Shown piece by piece: positions 39,691-46,907 of a stretch of 64,000 nt of DNA (positions are counted from its first letter, which is position 1; every line of letters starts with the position of its first letter). The notes below the pieces were generated by a model. That model was given only the letters and a program-made list of their open reading frames with translations, was not told the DNA's origin and searched no databases. The stretch is from Gemmatales bacterium. GTDB lineage: Bacteria; Planctomycetota; Planctomycetia; Gemmatales; Gemmataceae. Location of the stretch: NCBI GenBank assembly GCA_026004675.1, contig BPJP01000003.1, positions 496,001 to 560,000 of the forward strand. The letters are read 5' to 3'. The position numbers and the translations under genes are program-made.

Positions 39691-39993
39691 ATGGTGCGTG
39701 CACGATTTGTTGGATGGTTCTGCCTGGTGGGGTTGGTCGCCGTCACCGGCTGTTGTTACCCTGTGTTGGGACGGCGGGCCATTGAAGATTGCGGCTGCAG
39801 CGCCAGCAACAACATGGAAATTTCCGAAGGACCCGTCTTGCAAGGAAACACCGCAGTCCCACCGGAGTCGATCGACGGGCAAGTTCCGCCGTTGGCGCCC
39901 CCTCCTCGACTGGTCCCGGAACCTTCTTCCAAGCCGACTCCCTATGTTCCACCTCGAAGCACGAGTATGCGCAAAGAGCGAGAGAAATTTTAG
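39691..39993 (+). CDS. Small lipoprotein
   Basis: 100-aa protein with a signal peptide and lipobox (FCLVGLVAVTGC, cleavage before Cys at residue ~21). The mature part has two more Cys pairs (CCYPV, CGCS), then a Pro/Ser-rich tail (PPLAPPPRLVPEP). It is presumably anchored in the membrane and exposed. A strong hairpin terminator follows at 40019-40052. No family recognised. Confidence 0.6.
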   Translation: MVRARFVGWFCLVGLVAVTGCCYPVLGRRAIEDCGCSASNNMEISEGPVLQGNTAVPPESIDGQVPPLAPPPRLVPEPSSKPTPYVPPRSTSMRKEREKF

Positions 39994-40018
39994 CTGATGC
40001 TAGGGGGTGCGGCCGCTC

Positions 40019-40052
40019 GGAGCCGGCAGGCGCGCCATGCCGGCTCCATTTT
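40019..40052 (+). terminator. Rho-independent terminator
   Basis: Perfect 10-bp inverted repeat GGAGCCGGCA (40019-40028) and TGCCGGCTCC (40038-40047) with a 9-base loop, followed by ATTTT. It ends transcription of the lipoprotein gene, and as a symmetric hairpin also could stop the isomerase gene, whose stop is at 40080. Confidence 0.8.
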
Positions 40053-40079
40053 CCAACGAATCTGCCCTGCCCTCGTTTG

Positions 40080-40901
40080 TCACTTTCCTTTCACGACACG
40101 TTCCAGTGCGGAAAACCCCAACTCCGCTACAGACGTCGCTTTCGTCTGCCACAAGACCGGGTTCATTAGTTCCAATGACACCCATCCCTCGTAACCGATT
40201 TCTCGAAGACGCTGCATGATCGGCTCCAGGCGAAAATCTCCTTCGCCGGGCAAAACGCGATCCGAGTCACTCGCGAGTTCCCGCGGCACCCCGGCTAAAT
40301 CGGCAAGCTGCACGAAGAAAAGGTTGTCACGGGATAGAAGCGCCAGATCTTCGGTTTTGCTGGGACCGGTGTAAAAGTGAAATACGTCGAAGTTGATACC
40401 GATGTTGGCTTCCCCACACTGGCTCACCAAGGCGACGGCCGTGTCGAGGCTGGTACAGAATGTCGCCGAACTGCGGAACTCAAGTGCCAGCCGAACTCCG
40501 TAACTGGCCGCCAAACGGCCGGCTTCTTTCAACAAAACGATAGCCCGTTCAACACTCGACGCGTCGATCGTTTCAACGAAATCGGCGATCACCAGCAAGG
40601 TGGGAATATCGAATTCCCTGCATAACTCGAGCCGGCGTTTGAAATGTTCGAAGTGCTCTTTGCGGGCAGCACCTTGCGAAACGAGCAGCCCTCCCTGGTA
40701 GGCGGCAGCCGCCAGTGTCATCTGCCGCTTTGCCAGCAATTGCTTCGTTTCCGCGATCGAGCTTTGTTCGAGATGTTTTTCCAGTTTGGTCAGCCAGACT
40801 TCCATACCATGGCAGCCGACCTCCGCGAACGTTTGCACATCGTCAGCAAACGATTGCGGCATAGTCGTCGCCTGGCTGATGCACAATCGCAATGTTGTCA
40901 A
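40080..40901 (-). CDS. Sugar phosphate isomerase/epimerase-like TIM barrel protein
   Basis: ~273-aa xylose-isomerase-like TIM barrel (AP endonuclease 2 family). GINFDVFHFYTG and EGDFRLEPIMQRLREIGYEG with EL near the end are usual for this group, which holds metal ligands in Glu/Asp/His residues. Start is taken as TTG 40901, which overlaps the FabD stop by TTGA; a longer in-frame opening runs into FabD. Typically isomerises or epimerises a sugar or cyclitol, but the substrate cannot be told. Confidence 0.75.
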   Translation of the reverse strand: MTTLRLCISQATTMPQSFADDVQTFAEVGCHGMEVWLTKLEKHLEQSSIAETKQLLAKRQMTLAAAAYQGGLLVSQGAARKEHFEHFKRRLELCREFDIPTLLVIADFVETIDASSVERAIVLLKEAGRLAASYGVRLALEFRSSATFCTSLDTAVALVSQCGEANIGINFDVFHFYTGPSKTEDLALLSRDNLFFVQLADLAGVPRELASDSDRVLPGEGDFRLEPIMQRLREIGYEGWVSLELMNPVLWQTKATSVAELGFSALERVVKGK

Positions 40902-41752
40902 TTCTTCGCGAACTTCCCGGAAATCTGTTTGATCAACCGCTGCAGCACTCGGCCTGGCCCCACTTCCTTGAACTCTGTCACTCCTTGATGGAGCATGTAC
41001 TCGACGCTTTCTACCCAACGCACCGAACCGGAAATTTGCCTGGTCAGGTATTCGGCAATTTTCTCATTTTCGTAGGGCCTCGCTGTATAGTTGGCTATGA
41101 CCGGTATTTGCAAAGGCTCAAAGCGAAAACCCTGGAGGAACTCGCCGAATTGCTCCTCAATCGGTTTCATATAGCGAGAGTGAAAAGGGGCACTGACTTG
41201 CAAGGTGATGGTGCCGCGAGCTCCCGCTTTTTCGAAGATGCTGGCCGCGGCCGCGATATCGCTCTTGGGGCCGGCGATGACTGTCTGTTCATACGAATTG
41301 AAATTCGCAACATCAACCGCAGGCAATTCGCGTTCCACCACCTCGCGGACTTGCTCGGGCGTCAGGCCAATCACCGCCGCCATGCCGCCATCGCGGACCT
41401 GGCTCATCAACTCGCCCCGTTTCTGCACAAGCCGCAGACCAGTGAGAAAGTCGAAAGCGCCAGCAGCGAACAACGCATCATATTCTCCCAGACTATGCCC
41501 TGCGACTACGTCCGGGACGGTCCCTTCGTTCTTTAATCGCAAATAAGTCAACGCGTTGACGATGTAGAGCGCCGGTTGCGTATACTCGGTTTGCCCCAAC
41601 ACATTGTCCGGATCTTCGAGGCACAATCGGCGTACACAGTAACCAAGCAGTTCCGATGCCTGATCGACTTCCTCCGGGAAGGCGTCGAACAAGTCTTTTC
41701 CCATTCCCTTCGCTTGTGACCCCTGGCCAGGAAACACGAACGCGGTTTTCAT
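40898..41752 (-). CDS. fabD: Malonyl-CoA:ACP transacylase
   Basis: Loads malonyl from CoA onto acyl carrier protein for fatty acid synthesis. ATG 41752 (minus) with GAGG upstream gives 284 aa, the usual size. Landmarks: FVFPGQGSQ at the start, the nucleophile GHSLGE (GxSxG), GQTEYTQPALY, and VSAPFHSRYM with the active-site histidine. The stop overlaps the TIM-barrel start. Usual partners (fabF, fabH, acpP) are not in this window. Confidence 0.92.
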   Translation of the reverse strand: MKTAFVFPGQGSQAKGMGKDLFDAFPEEVDQASELLGYCVRRLCLEDPDNVLGQTEYTQPALYIVNALTYLRLKNEGTVPDVVAGHSLGEYDALFAAGAFDFLTGLRLVQKRGELMSQVRDGGMAAVIGLTPEQVREVVERELPAVDVANFNSYEQTVIAGPKSDIAAAASIFEKAGARGTITLQVSAPFHSRYMKPIEEQFGEFLQGFRFEPLQIPVIANYTARPYENEKIAEYLTRQISGSVRWVESVEYMLHQGVTEFKEVGPGRVLQRLIKQISGKFAKN

Positions 41753-41771
41753 CAGCCTCACCCGCCGTAAG

Positions 41772-42464
41772 TCAGACCAAGACGGTAAGAATGCCCATCG
41801 CCACTTTATAAAGGAGACCGCCTCCAGTCAAATTGCCGAATCGATCGTCGAACCATACATGAACACCGTTAGTTGACGGTCCATTCGTCGCGCTGACACC
41901 GCGACGCTCGCTGAAAACACCGTTAGTTGACGGTCCGCTCGTCGCGCTGACACCGCGACGCTCGCTGAAAACACCGTTAGTTGACGGTTCGCTCGCCGCG
42001 CTGACACCGCGACGCTCGCCGAAAACACCGTTAGTTGACGGTTCGCTCGTCGCGCTGACGCCGCGACGCTCGCCGAAAATACCGTTAGTTGACGGTCCAT
42101 TCGTCGCGCTGACACCGCGTCGCTCGCTGAAAACACCGTTAGTTGACGGTCCGCTCGTCGCGCTGACACCGCGACGCTCGCCGAAAACACCGTTAGTTGA
42201 CGGTTCGCTCGTCGCGCTGATACCGCGACGCTCGCTGAAAACACCGTTAGTTGACGGTCCGCTCGTCGCGCTGACACTACGACGCTCGCCGAAAACACCG
42301 TTAGTTGACGGTTCGCTCGTCGCGCTGACACCGCGACGCTCGCTGAAAACACCGTTAGTTGACGGTTCGCTCGCCGCGCTGACACCGCGACGCTCGCTGA
42401 AAACACCGCGCGCACCAAAACGACCTCTGACGCCCTGCTTGGTTCGTCTATTCATCAGCATGTT
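41772..42464 (-). CDS. Open frame over the 54-bp repeat array
   Basis: Reading frame of up to 250 codons that is mostly 18-residue repeats (GVFSERRGVSAT followed by SEPSTN), between a basic start (MLMNRRTKQGVRGRF) and a hydrophobic end (GGLLYKVAMGILTVLV). Because the unit is a multiple of three, several frames stay open, so openness is not evidence of translation. It overlaps the IS-remnant sequence. I keep it as a possible repeat protein and give low confidence; it may simply be non-coding repeat DNA. Confidence 0.3.
   Translation of the reverse strand, partial: NMLMNRRTKQGVRGRFGARGVFSERRGVSAASEPSTNGVFSERRGVSATSEPSTNGVFGERRSVSATSGPSTNGVFSERRGISATSEPSTNGVFGERRGVSATSGPSTNGVFSERRGVSATNGPSTNGIFGERRGVSATSEPSTNGVFGERRGVSAASEPSTNGVFSERRGVSATSGPSTNGVFSERRGVSATNGPSTNGVHVWFDDRFGNLTGGGLLYKVAMGILTVLV
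41862..42401. repeat. 54-bp tandem repeat array, 10 copies
   Basis: Ten units of exactly 54 bases, each starting AACACCGTTAGTTGAC on the plus strand, then a partial eleventh to ~42410. Units differ by a few substitutions only. Each unit contains two short dyads: CGTCGCG/CGCGACG with a 7-base centre and ACCGT/ACGGT with a 6-base centre. This is not a CRISPR array, since there are no unique spacers. It sits between fabD and an IS remnant. Confidence 0.95.
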
Positions 42465-42595
42465 CTGGTGCTGCCGCCTTTCTTGGGCCAGAATTTCTCG
42501 AAGATTGGCCGGACACGTTCCCACAGTTCATCGGAGAATTCGCAAGAAGTGCTGAGCGGTTCGGCGACCCGACGCTTCTTGCGTTTCTTGACCAT
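42455..42595 (-). pseudogene. Truncated IS5-like transposase N-terminus
   Basis: 47-codon fragment starting with a basic run (MVKKRKKRR) and followed by FSDELWERVRPIFEKFWPKK, the typical N-terminal helix of IS5/IS4-type transposases. The frame stops at 42455, directly against the repeat array. An imperfect palindrome (CTCTCTGGTT...AACCAGGGAGAG, 42602-42626) just upstream may be the remains of the terminal inverted repeat. It shows that the insertion element was cut off here; the rest of the transposase is not present. Confidence 0.7.
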
Positions 42596-42640
42596 CCTTG
42601 ACCTCTCTGGTTAAAACCAGGGAGAGTGGAACCGATTGAC

Positions 42641-42684
42641 CCGAAAACGGGTTAGAGCCGTTTTCGGATAGTCGCTTGGCGACT
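42641..42684 (+). promoter_or_regulatory. Two hairpins upstream of the type III PKS operon
   Basis: CCGAAAACGG (42641-42650) and CCGTTTTCGG (42658-42667) are a perfect 10-bp inverted repeat with a 7-base loop. Three bases later AGTCGC-TTG-GCGACT (42670-42684) forms a second hairpin. They lie 30-70 bases before the methyltransferase start, so they may be the leader of this operon, or the terminator of the IS remnant. Confidence 0.5.
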
Positions 42685-42713
42685 GTCGTGTCGACAAAAG
42701 ACAGAGAAACGGC

Positions 42714-43439
42714 ATGCATCTGATGTCTTCACTAAAGTACCGCGATCGGCAGCCGGAATGGATGGACGATCCGTTTCTGGACGAATCCATGCATCGGTCG
42801 GCGCTGGCGGGATTGCGGCGATTGAACAGGGTCAGCCGCAGCGCGTCGATTGTGTGGAGACCCATTCGGCAGTTGGCGCGGGACCATCCTGGTGAACGGC
42901 TCACGGTACTCGACATGGCATGCGGCGGGGGCGATGTGGCACTGACGATAGTTGGACGAGCTCGTTGTGAAAGCGTGCAATTACAGATCGATGGCTGCGA
43001 CATCAGTCCGGTGGCGATCGAGGTGGCCAGGGAAGCCGCAACGCGAGCACATCTGGCCGACACGGTCCGTTTCTTTCAGCACGACGTCCTCAACGACGTC
43101 CTGCCGCAGACGTATGATGTGGTGATGTGCACGCTGTTTTTGCATCACCTGTCGGAAAGCGATTCGCGGCGTTTGTTGCTGCGCATGCAGCAGACGGCAC
43201 GTCGACTGGTGTTGATCAACGATCTGCGACGCACGCGGCTGGGGTTCGTTTTGGCGTGGCTAGGGTGTCGGCTGTTGACTCGTTCGCCCGTCGTGCACCT
43301 CGATGGTCCGTTGTCAGTGCGTGCCGCATATCGGACGGACGAAGTGTTGAGGCTGGCCGAGTCGTGCGGAATGCGCGGTGCTACCATCTCGACACACTGG
43401 CCTCAGCGATTTCTGCTGCAGTGGAGGCGGTCGGCATGA
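42714..43439 (+). CDS. SAM-dependent methyltransferase
   Basis: 241-aa class I methyltransferase. Motif I LTVLDMACGGGDVAL (~residue 63) binds S-adenosylmethionine; QIDGCDISPVAI (motif II) and VVMCTLFLHHLSE (motif IV) follow. First gene of a three-gene operon; its stop overlaps the oxidoreductase start (ATGA). In the Srs phenolic-lipid pathway of Streptomyces a methyltransferase acts on the resorcinol/pyrone product; the same job is inferred here. ATG 42714 is used, with ATG 42723 a possible alternative. Confidence 0.8.
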   Translation: MHLMSSLKYRDRQPEWMDDPFLDESMHRSALAGLRRLNRVSRSASIVWRPIRQLARDHPGERLTVLDMACGGGDVALTIVGRARCESVQLQIDGCDISPVAIEVAREAATRAHLADTVRFFQHDVLNDVLPQTYDVVMCTLFLHHLSESDSRRLLLRMQQTARRLVLINDLRRTRLGFVLAWLGCRLLTRSPVVHLDGPLSVRAAYRTDEVLRLAESCGMRGATISTHWPQRFLLQWRRSA

Positions 43440-44677
43440 ATCTTGCCGCGACAATTCCGGCAGGCGATGCCATTGATCCTATCTGGCATGCTGCCGTGAT
43501 CGGTGCCGGTCCGGCTGGGTCCCTGGCAGCATGTGAACTGGCGCGTCGAGGGCTCCGTACGCTGTTGATCGAGCGCCGAGCGTTTCCGCGTTATAAAGTC
43601 TGCGGTGGGTGCATCAATCGCCGTGCGTGGTCGATTTTGGACGCTGCCGGCTTGGGACATCTGCGGCGGGAATTGCCGTCTCGTATGCAGCACTGGCTTG
43701 AATTGGCAGTGGCTGAACGCTGCGTTCGTCTGCCGCTGCCTGGCGTCGCGGCCATTGCGCGATCCGATTTCGACGCTGCGCTGGTCAACGCCGCCGTCGA
43801 TGCGGGTGCCTGCTTTCTTCCGGAAACGGAAGCGAAGCTGTTGCCGCGCGTGCCTGCCCACGGTCATCATAACGAACTCCCCAACGCACCGCAGCAGTCG
43901 TGCGAATCATATCGCCGTTTGCACCTGCGCGATCGCGACGGTTGTGAGCGAGTGATCGCGGCGGCGGTCGTCGTGGCAGCCGACGGGTTGTCGCATCCGG
44001 CGTTGCAGCGGTGCGGCGAATTTCGCCCGCGCGTTCATTCGCGATCGAATATCGGCGTCGGCGCCATGTTGCCAAGAGTTCCCACGGACTACGACGACCA
44101 AACAATCTATATGGCGATAAGTCCTACCGGCTATGCCGGGCTGGTGCGCACAGGTGGTGGTCAGTGGAACGCGGCAGCGTCCGTACGGCCAGGATTTCTG
44201 CGCGACGTCGGTGGTCCGGCGAAAGCTTTGGAGACGTTGTTCGTCGAAGCCGGATTCGCCGCCATCGACGGTCTACACAACGCCGACTGGTCCGGTACAC
44301 CGCCCCTGACGCGAATGACGTGGCCGCCAACGTCCGAACGCGTCTTCCTCATCGGAGATGCCGCAGCGTACGTCGAACCGTTTACCGGCGAAGGCATCAC
44401 CTGGGCGCTGTTATCAGCGCGTTTGGTCGTGCCACTGGTGTGTCAGACCGTTCGCTGTTGGTCGCCGCAGCTCGCCCGAAAATGGCAACGAATCTGGTCG
44501 CAGAGCATCAGGCATTCACAACGCTCGTGTTGGATGCTGAGCGCTCTGATTCGCAGTCCCCTTGCCATGTCCCTCGTGATTCGGTTCTTGTCTCGATTTC
44601 CGCGGGCAGCTCGGCCAATAGTGAATCAATTGAATGCGCCGGCGGTGGAAGCCGCGGAAACGGTAGGAAATGAATAA
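43436..44677 (+). CDS. FAD-dependent oxidoreductase (geranylgeranyl reductase-like)
   Basis: ~413-aa flavoprotein from ATG 43436, which overlaps the methyltransferase stop. HAAVIGAGPAGSLAACELA (Rossmann GxGxxG), then the ERR and YKVCGGCIN motif, and the second FAD motif VFLIGDAAAYVEPFTGEGI (GD motif) place it with the geranylgeranyl-reductase/halogenase-like monooxygenase group. An upstream in-frame opening from 43127 overlaps the methyltransferase and is rejected. Likely hydroxylates or reduces the polyketide product of the next gene. Confidence 0.82.
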   Translation: MNLAATIPAGDAIDPIWHAAVIGAGPAGSLAACELARRGLRTLLIERRAFPRYKVCGGCINRRAWSILDAAGLGHLRRELPSRMQHWLELAVAERCVRLPLPGVAAIARSDFDAALVNAAVDAGACFLPETEAKLLPRVPAHGHHNELPNAPQQSCESYRRLHLRDRDGCERVIAAAVVVAADGLSHPALQRCGEFRPRVHSRSNIGVGAMLPRVPTDYDDQTIYMAISPTGYAGLVRTGGGQWNAAASVRPGFLRDVGGPAKALETLFVEAGFAAIDGLHNADWSGTPPLTRMTWPPTSERVFLIGDAAAYVEPFTGEGITWALLSARLVVPLVCQTVRCWSPQLARKWQRIWSQSIRHSQRSCWMLSALIRSPLAMSLVIRFLSRFPRAARPIVNQLNAPAVEAAETVGNE

Positions 44678-45834
44678 TGAGTTTCGTGATTCGAGGAATC
44701 GGGACGGCTACGCCGGAACACTTCATCGCTCAGTCAGATGCCGCCGAACTGGCCGCCAAACTGTCCTGCCAAACAGCGAAACAAAAGAACGTGTTGCCCG
44801 TGTTGTATCAGCAAAGCGGCGTCAAAAGGCGGTATTCCGTGCTGCTGGAAGCCTCGAACAATGGACGACCAGCGGCGCAGTCGTTTTATCAGCCACTAAG
44901 CGAAGAAAATCGTTTCGGACCAAACACGTCCCAGCGGATGCAGCGTTACCAAACCGAATCTGTTCCGCTGGCCGTGCAGGCATCGCGAGCCGCGCTGCAC
45001 GATTCCGGGTTGTCGTCGGACAAAGTGACTCATCTGATCACCGTTTCGTGCACCGGCTTCCACGCGCCGGGATTCGACATCGCCTTAATGCGTGAACTGT
45101 CGTTGAATGCTGGCGTCGCCCGCACTCACATCGGCTTCATGGGCTGCCACGGAGCATTGAACGCCCTGCGTGTCGCGCAGTCGTTCGCCAAAGAGGATCC
45201 GACCGCGTGTGTGCTGCTCTGTGCTGTCGAACTGTGCAGCCTGCATCAGCAGTACGGCTGGAATCCGCAGCAGATCGTCGCCAACGCACTGTTCGCTGAC
45301 GGGGCAGCCGCCGTCATCGGCACGTCGGAACAGCACGCCACCGCGGCACAGGGCGTTGGAAGACCAATGCAACATCCGGCCGGCTGGTGCCTGTACGACA
45401 ATGGTTCGACCGTGATCCCGGAGTCCGAATCGATGATGAGTTGGCACATCGGTGATCACGGATTCGAAATGTCGCTCTCGCCGCTTCTGCCCGATTTGAT
45501 CCGCCGGCGGTTGGGCGACTGGCTGAACATGTGGCTGGGACGTCACGGAATGCGCCGCGATGATGTGTCGGCGTGGGCCATCCATCCGGGCGGCCCGCGG
45601 ATCCTCAAGGCCGTTGCTGAAGCCGCTGGGCTGGACGATCTACAATTGCAGGCTTCGCAGACCGTCCTGGCCGAATTCGGCAACATGTCATCGGCAACGA
45701 TTCTGTTCATCCTGCAGCGGTTGAAACAATCCCACCACGCGCCTCTGCCGTGCGTCGCGTTGGGCTTCGGCCCTGGCGTGACGATCGAAGCGGCGTTGTT
45801 TGTCGAGGCACCGCATGGCTGTTCGACACGGTAA
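44677..45834 (+). CDS. Type III polyketide synthase (chalcone/stilbene synthase family)
   Basis: 385-aa ketosynthase. VSCTGFHAPGFD and the active-site Cys in FMGCHGALNAL are plain; the catalytic His is in WAIHPGGP and the Asn in EFGNMSSATILF, so the triad is complete. The start codon overlaps the oxidoreductase stop (TAATG), so all three genes are translationally linked. It would condense malonyl-CoA extender units on a fatty or aryl acyl-CoA starter to a resorcinol, pyrone or phloroglucinol. The methyltransferase and flavoprotein upstream imply a methylated and oxidised product. The ligase at 3.0 kb could supply a starter, but it is far away. Confidence 0.88.
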   Translation: MSFVIRGIGTATPEHFIAQSDAAELAAKLSCQTAKQKNVLPVLYQQSGVKRRYSVLLEASNNGRPAAQSFYQPLSEENRFGPNTSQRMQRYQTESVPLAVQASRAALHDSGLSSDKVTHLITVSCTGFHAPGFDIALMRELSLNAGVARTHIGFMGCHGALNALRVAQSFAKEDPTACVLLCAVELCSLHQQYGWNPQQIVANALFADGAAAVIGTSEQHATAAQGVGRPMQHPAGWCLYDNGSTVIPESESMMSWHIGDHGFEMSLSPLLPDLIRRRLGDWLNMWLGRHGMRRDDVSAWAIHPGGPRILKAVAEAAGLDDLQLQASQTVLAEFGNMSSATILFILQRLKQSHHAPLPCVALGFGPGVTIEAALFVEAPHGCSTR

Positions 45835-45970
45835 GTGGACCAAAGATTTCTGACCAAAGCAGACTGCAATTCCTGGGCAAAAAACCATGCCGGTGCAGGT
45901 TCCCGCCGTTCTTCTCGCGCTGCGCACCAAAGGCCCGATTGTGCAACGTCCCAGTCGGGACCAGCGCCAG

Positions 45971-46807
45971 TCAGCAGAATGATCGACTGTCGTAGCTTGC
46001 TAAAAAGTCGCCAATCAAGGCAGCCAAAACTTCGGTCTGCTTGCCGGCGATGGCGACGACTTCCTCGTGAGAAATGGGCCGATCCGTCATTCCTGCTGCT
46101 CGATTGGTGATGCAGGATAAAGCTGCGCATTGCAGCCCTAAGCGATGGGCCAGCTCAATTTCGCGGGCCGTCGACATGCCGACCGCGTCCGCGCCCAGTT
46201 TTTTTAGCGCGCGCACCTCGGCAGGCGTTTCATAACAGGGGCCGGTTACGGACGCATAAACGCCTTGATGAACAGCCACACCGACTTTTTCGCCAGAGGA
46301 AACCAACTGTCGTCTTAGACGGGCGGTATAGGGAGAGGGACGGTCTCCCGCGAGACTCCCAGGTCCTGGCCTCCGCCACCAAAACGGCGTGGTCCACTGC
46401 ATATGATCGCGAATCGCCATGAAACTGCCGGCGGCCAATTGCGGGTGAATTCCGCCGGCAGCATTGGTCAGCAACGCCGTGCGTGCCCCAAGGATTGCAG
46501 CAATCCGGATGGGCCATTCGACCAGCAACCAGTCGCCCGTTTCGTAATAGTGCAACCTCCCCTCGAACACGAGGACCCGCCGGCCTGCCCACATACCCAG
46601 ATGGACTTGCCCTCGGTGGGCCACGACGGTTGGGCTTTGCATACCTGGGATATCGCGAAAAGAAAACGAGCGAGTCGCTCGCAATTCACCCGCAGCATCA
46701 CCCATGCCGGAACCAAGAACGATAACGACCTCCGGAGGCATGCCCCGCACGCCCTCTGCCAAAGGCGAACGTTCAACGGCGCTGGCAACGATTGGCTGAT
46801 CGTTCAC
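45971..46807 (-). CDS. Purine nucleoside phosphorylase
   Basis: Phosphorolysis of purine nucleosides to base and ribose-1-phosphate (trimeric class I family). Hallmarks: VIVLGSGMGD, HRGQVHLG, FEGRLHYYETGDW (GRxHxYE), LLTNAAGGI and VTGPCYETPAEVRAL followed by GADAVGMST. The start is unclear: ATG 46894 is in frame, but GTG 46807 gives a family-like ~279 aa and I use it. It lies just downstream of the DUF1559 gene on the same strand. Confidence 0.88.
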   Translation of the reverse strand: MNDQPIVASAVERSPLAEGVRGMPPEVVIVLGSGMGDAAGELRATRSFSFRDIPGMQSPTVVAHRGQVHLGMWAGRRVLVFEGRLHYYETGDWLLVEWPIRIAAILGARTALLTNAAGGIHPQLAAGSFMAIRDHMQWTTPFWWRRPGPGSLAGDRPSPYTARLRRQLVSSGEKVGVAVHQGVYASVTGPCYETPAEVRALKKLGADAVGMSTAREIELAHRLGLQCAALSCITNRAAGMTDRPISHEEVVAIAGKQTEVLAALIGDFLASYDSRSFC

Positions 46808-46907
46808 AGGGGACTGCTGCTTCCTTGCCACCAGAAAACATCTTCGTGTAGCCAAGAGCCGGCGCCAGCGAAAACAAACTGGACGCCGGCCCATGTTCAA
46901 AACGACA

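Noticed and set aside
41862..42401. CRISPR array
   Set aside because: Repeats are 54 bases head-to-tail with no unique spacers and no cas genes in the window.
41828..42418. Second minus-strand frame through the 54-bp repeat
   Set aside because: Open only because the repeat unit is a multiple of three.
43127..43435. Longer start for the FAD oxidoreductase
   Set aside because: Overlaps the methyltransferase; ATG 43436 in ATGA overlap is the natural start.
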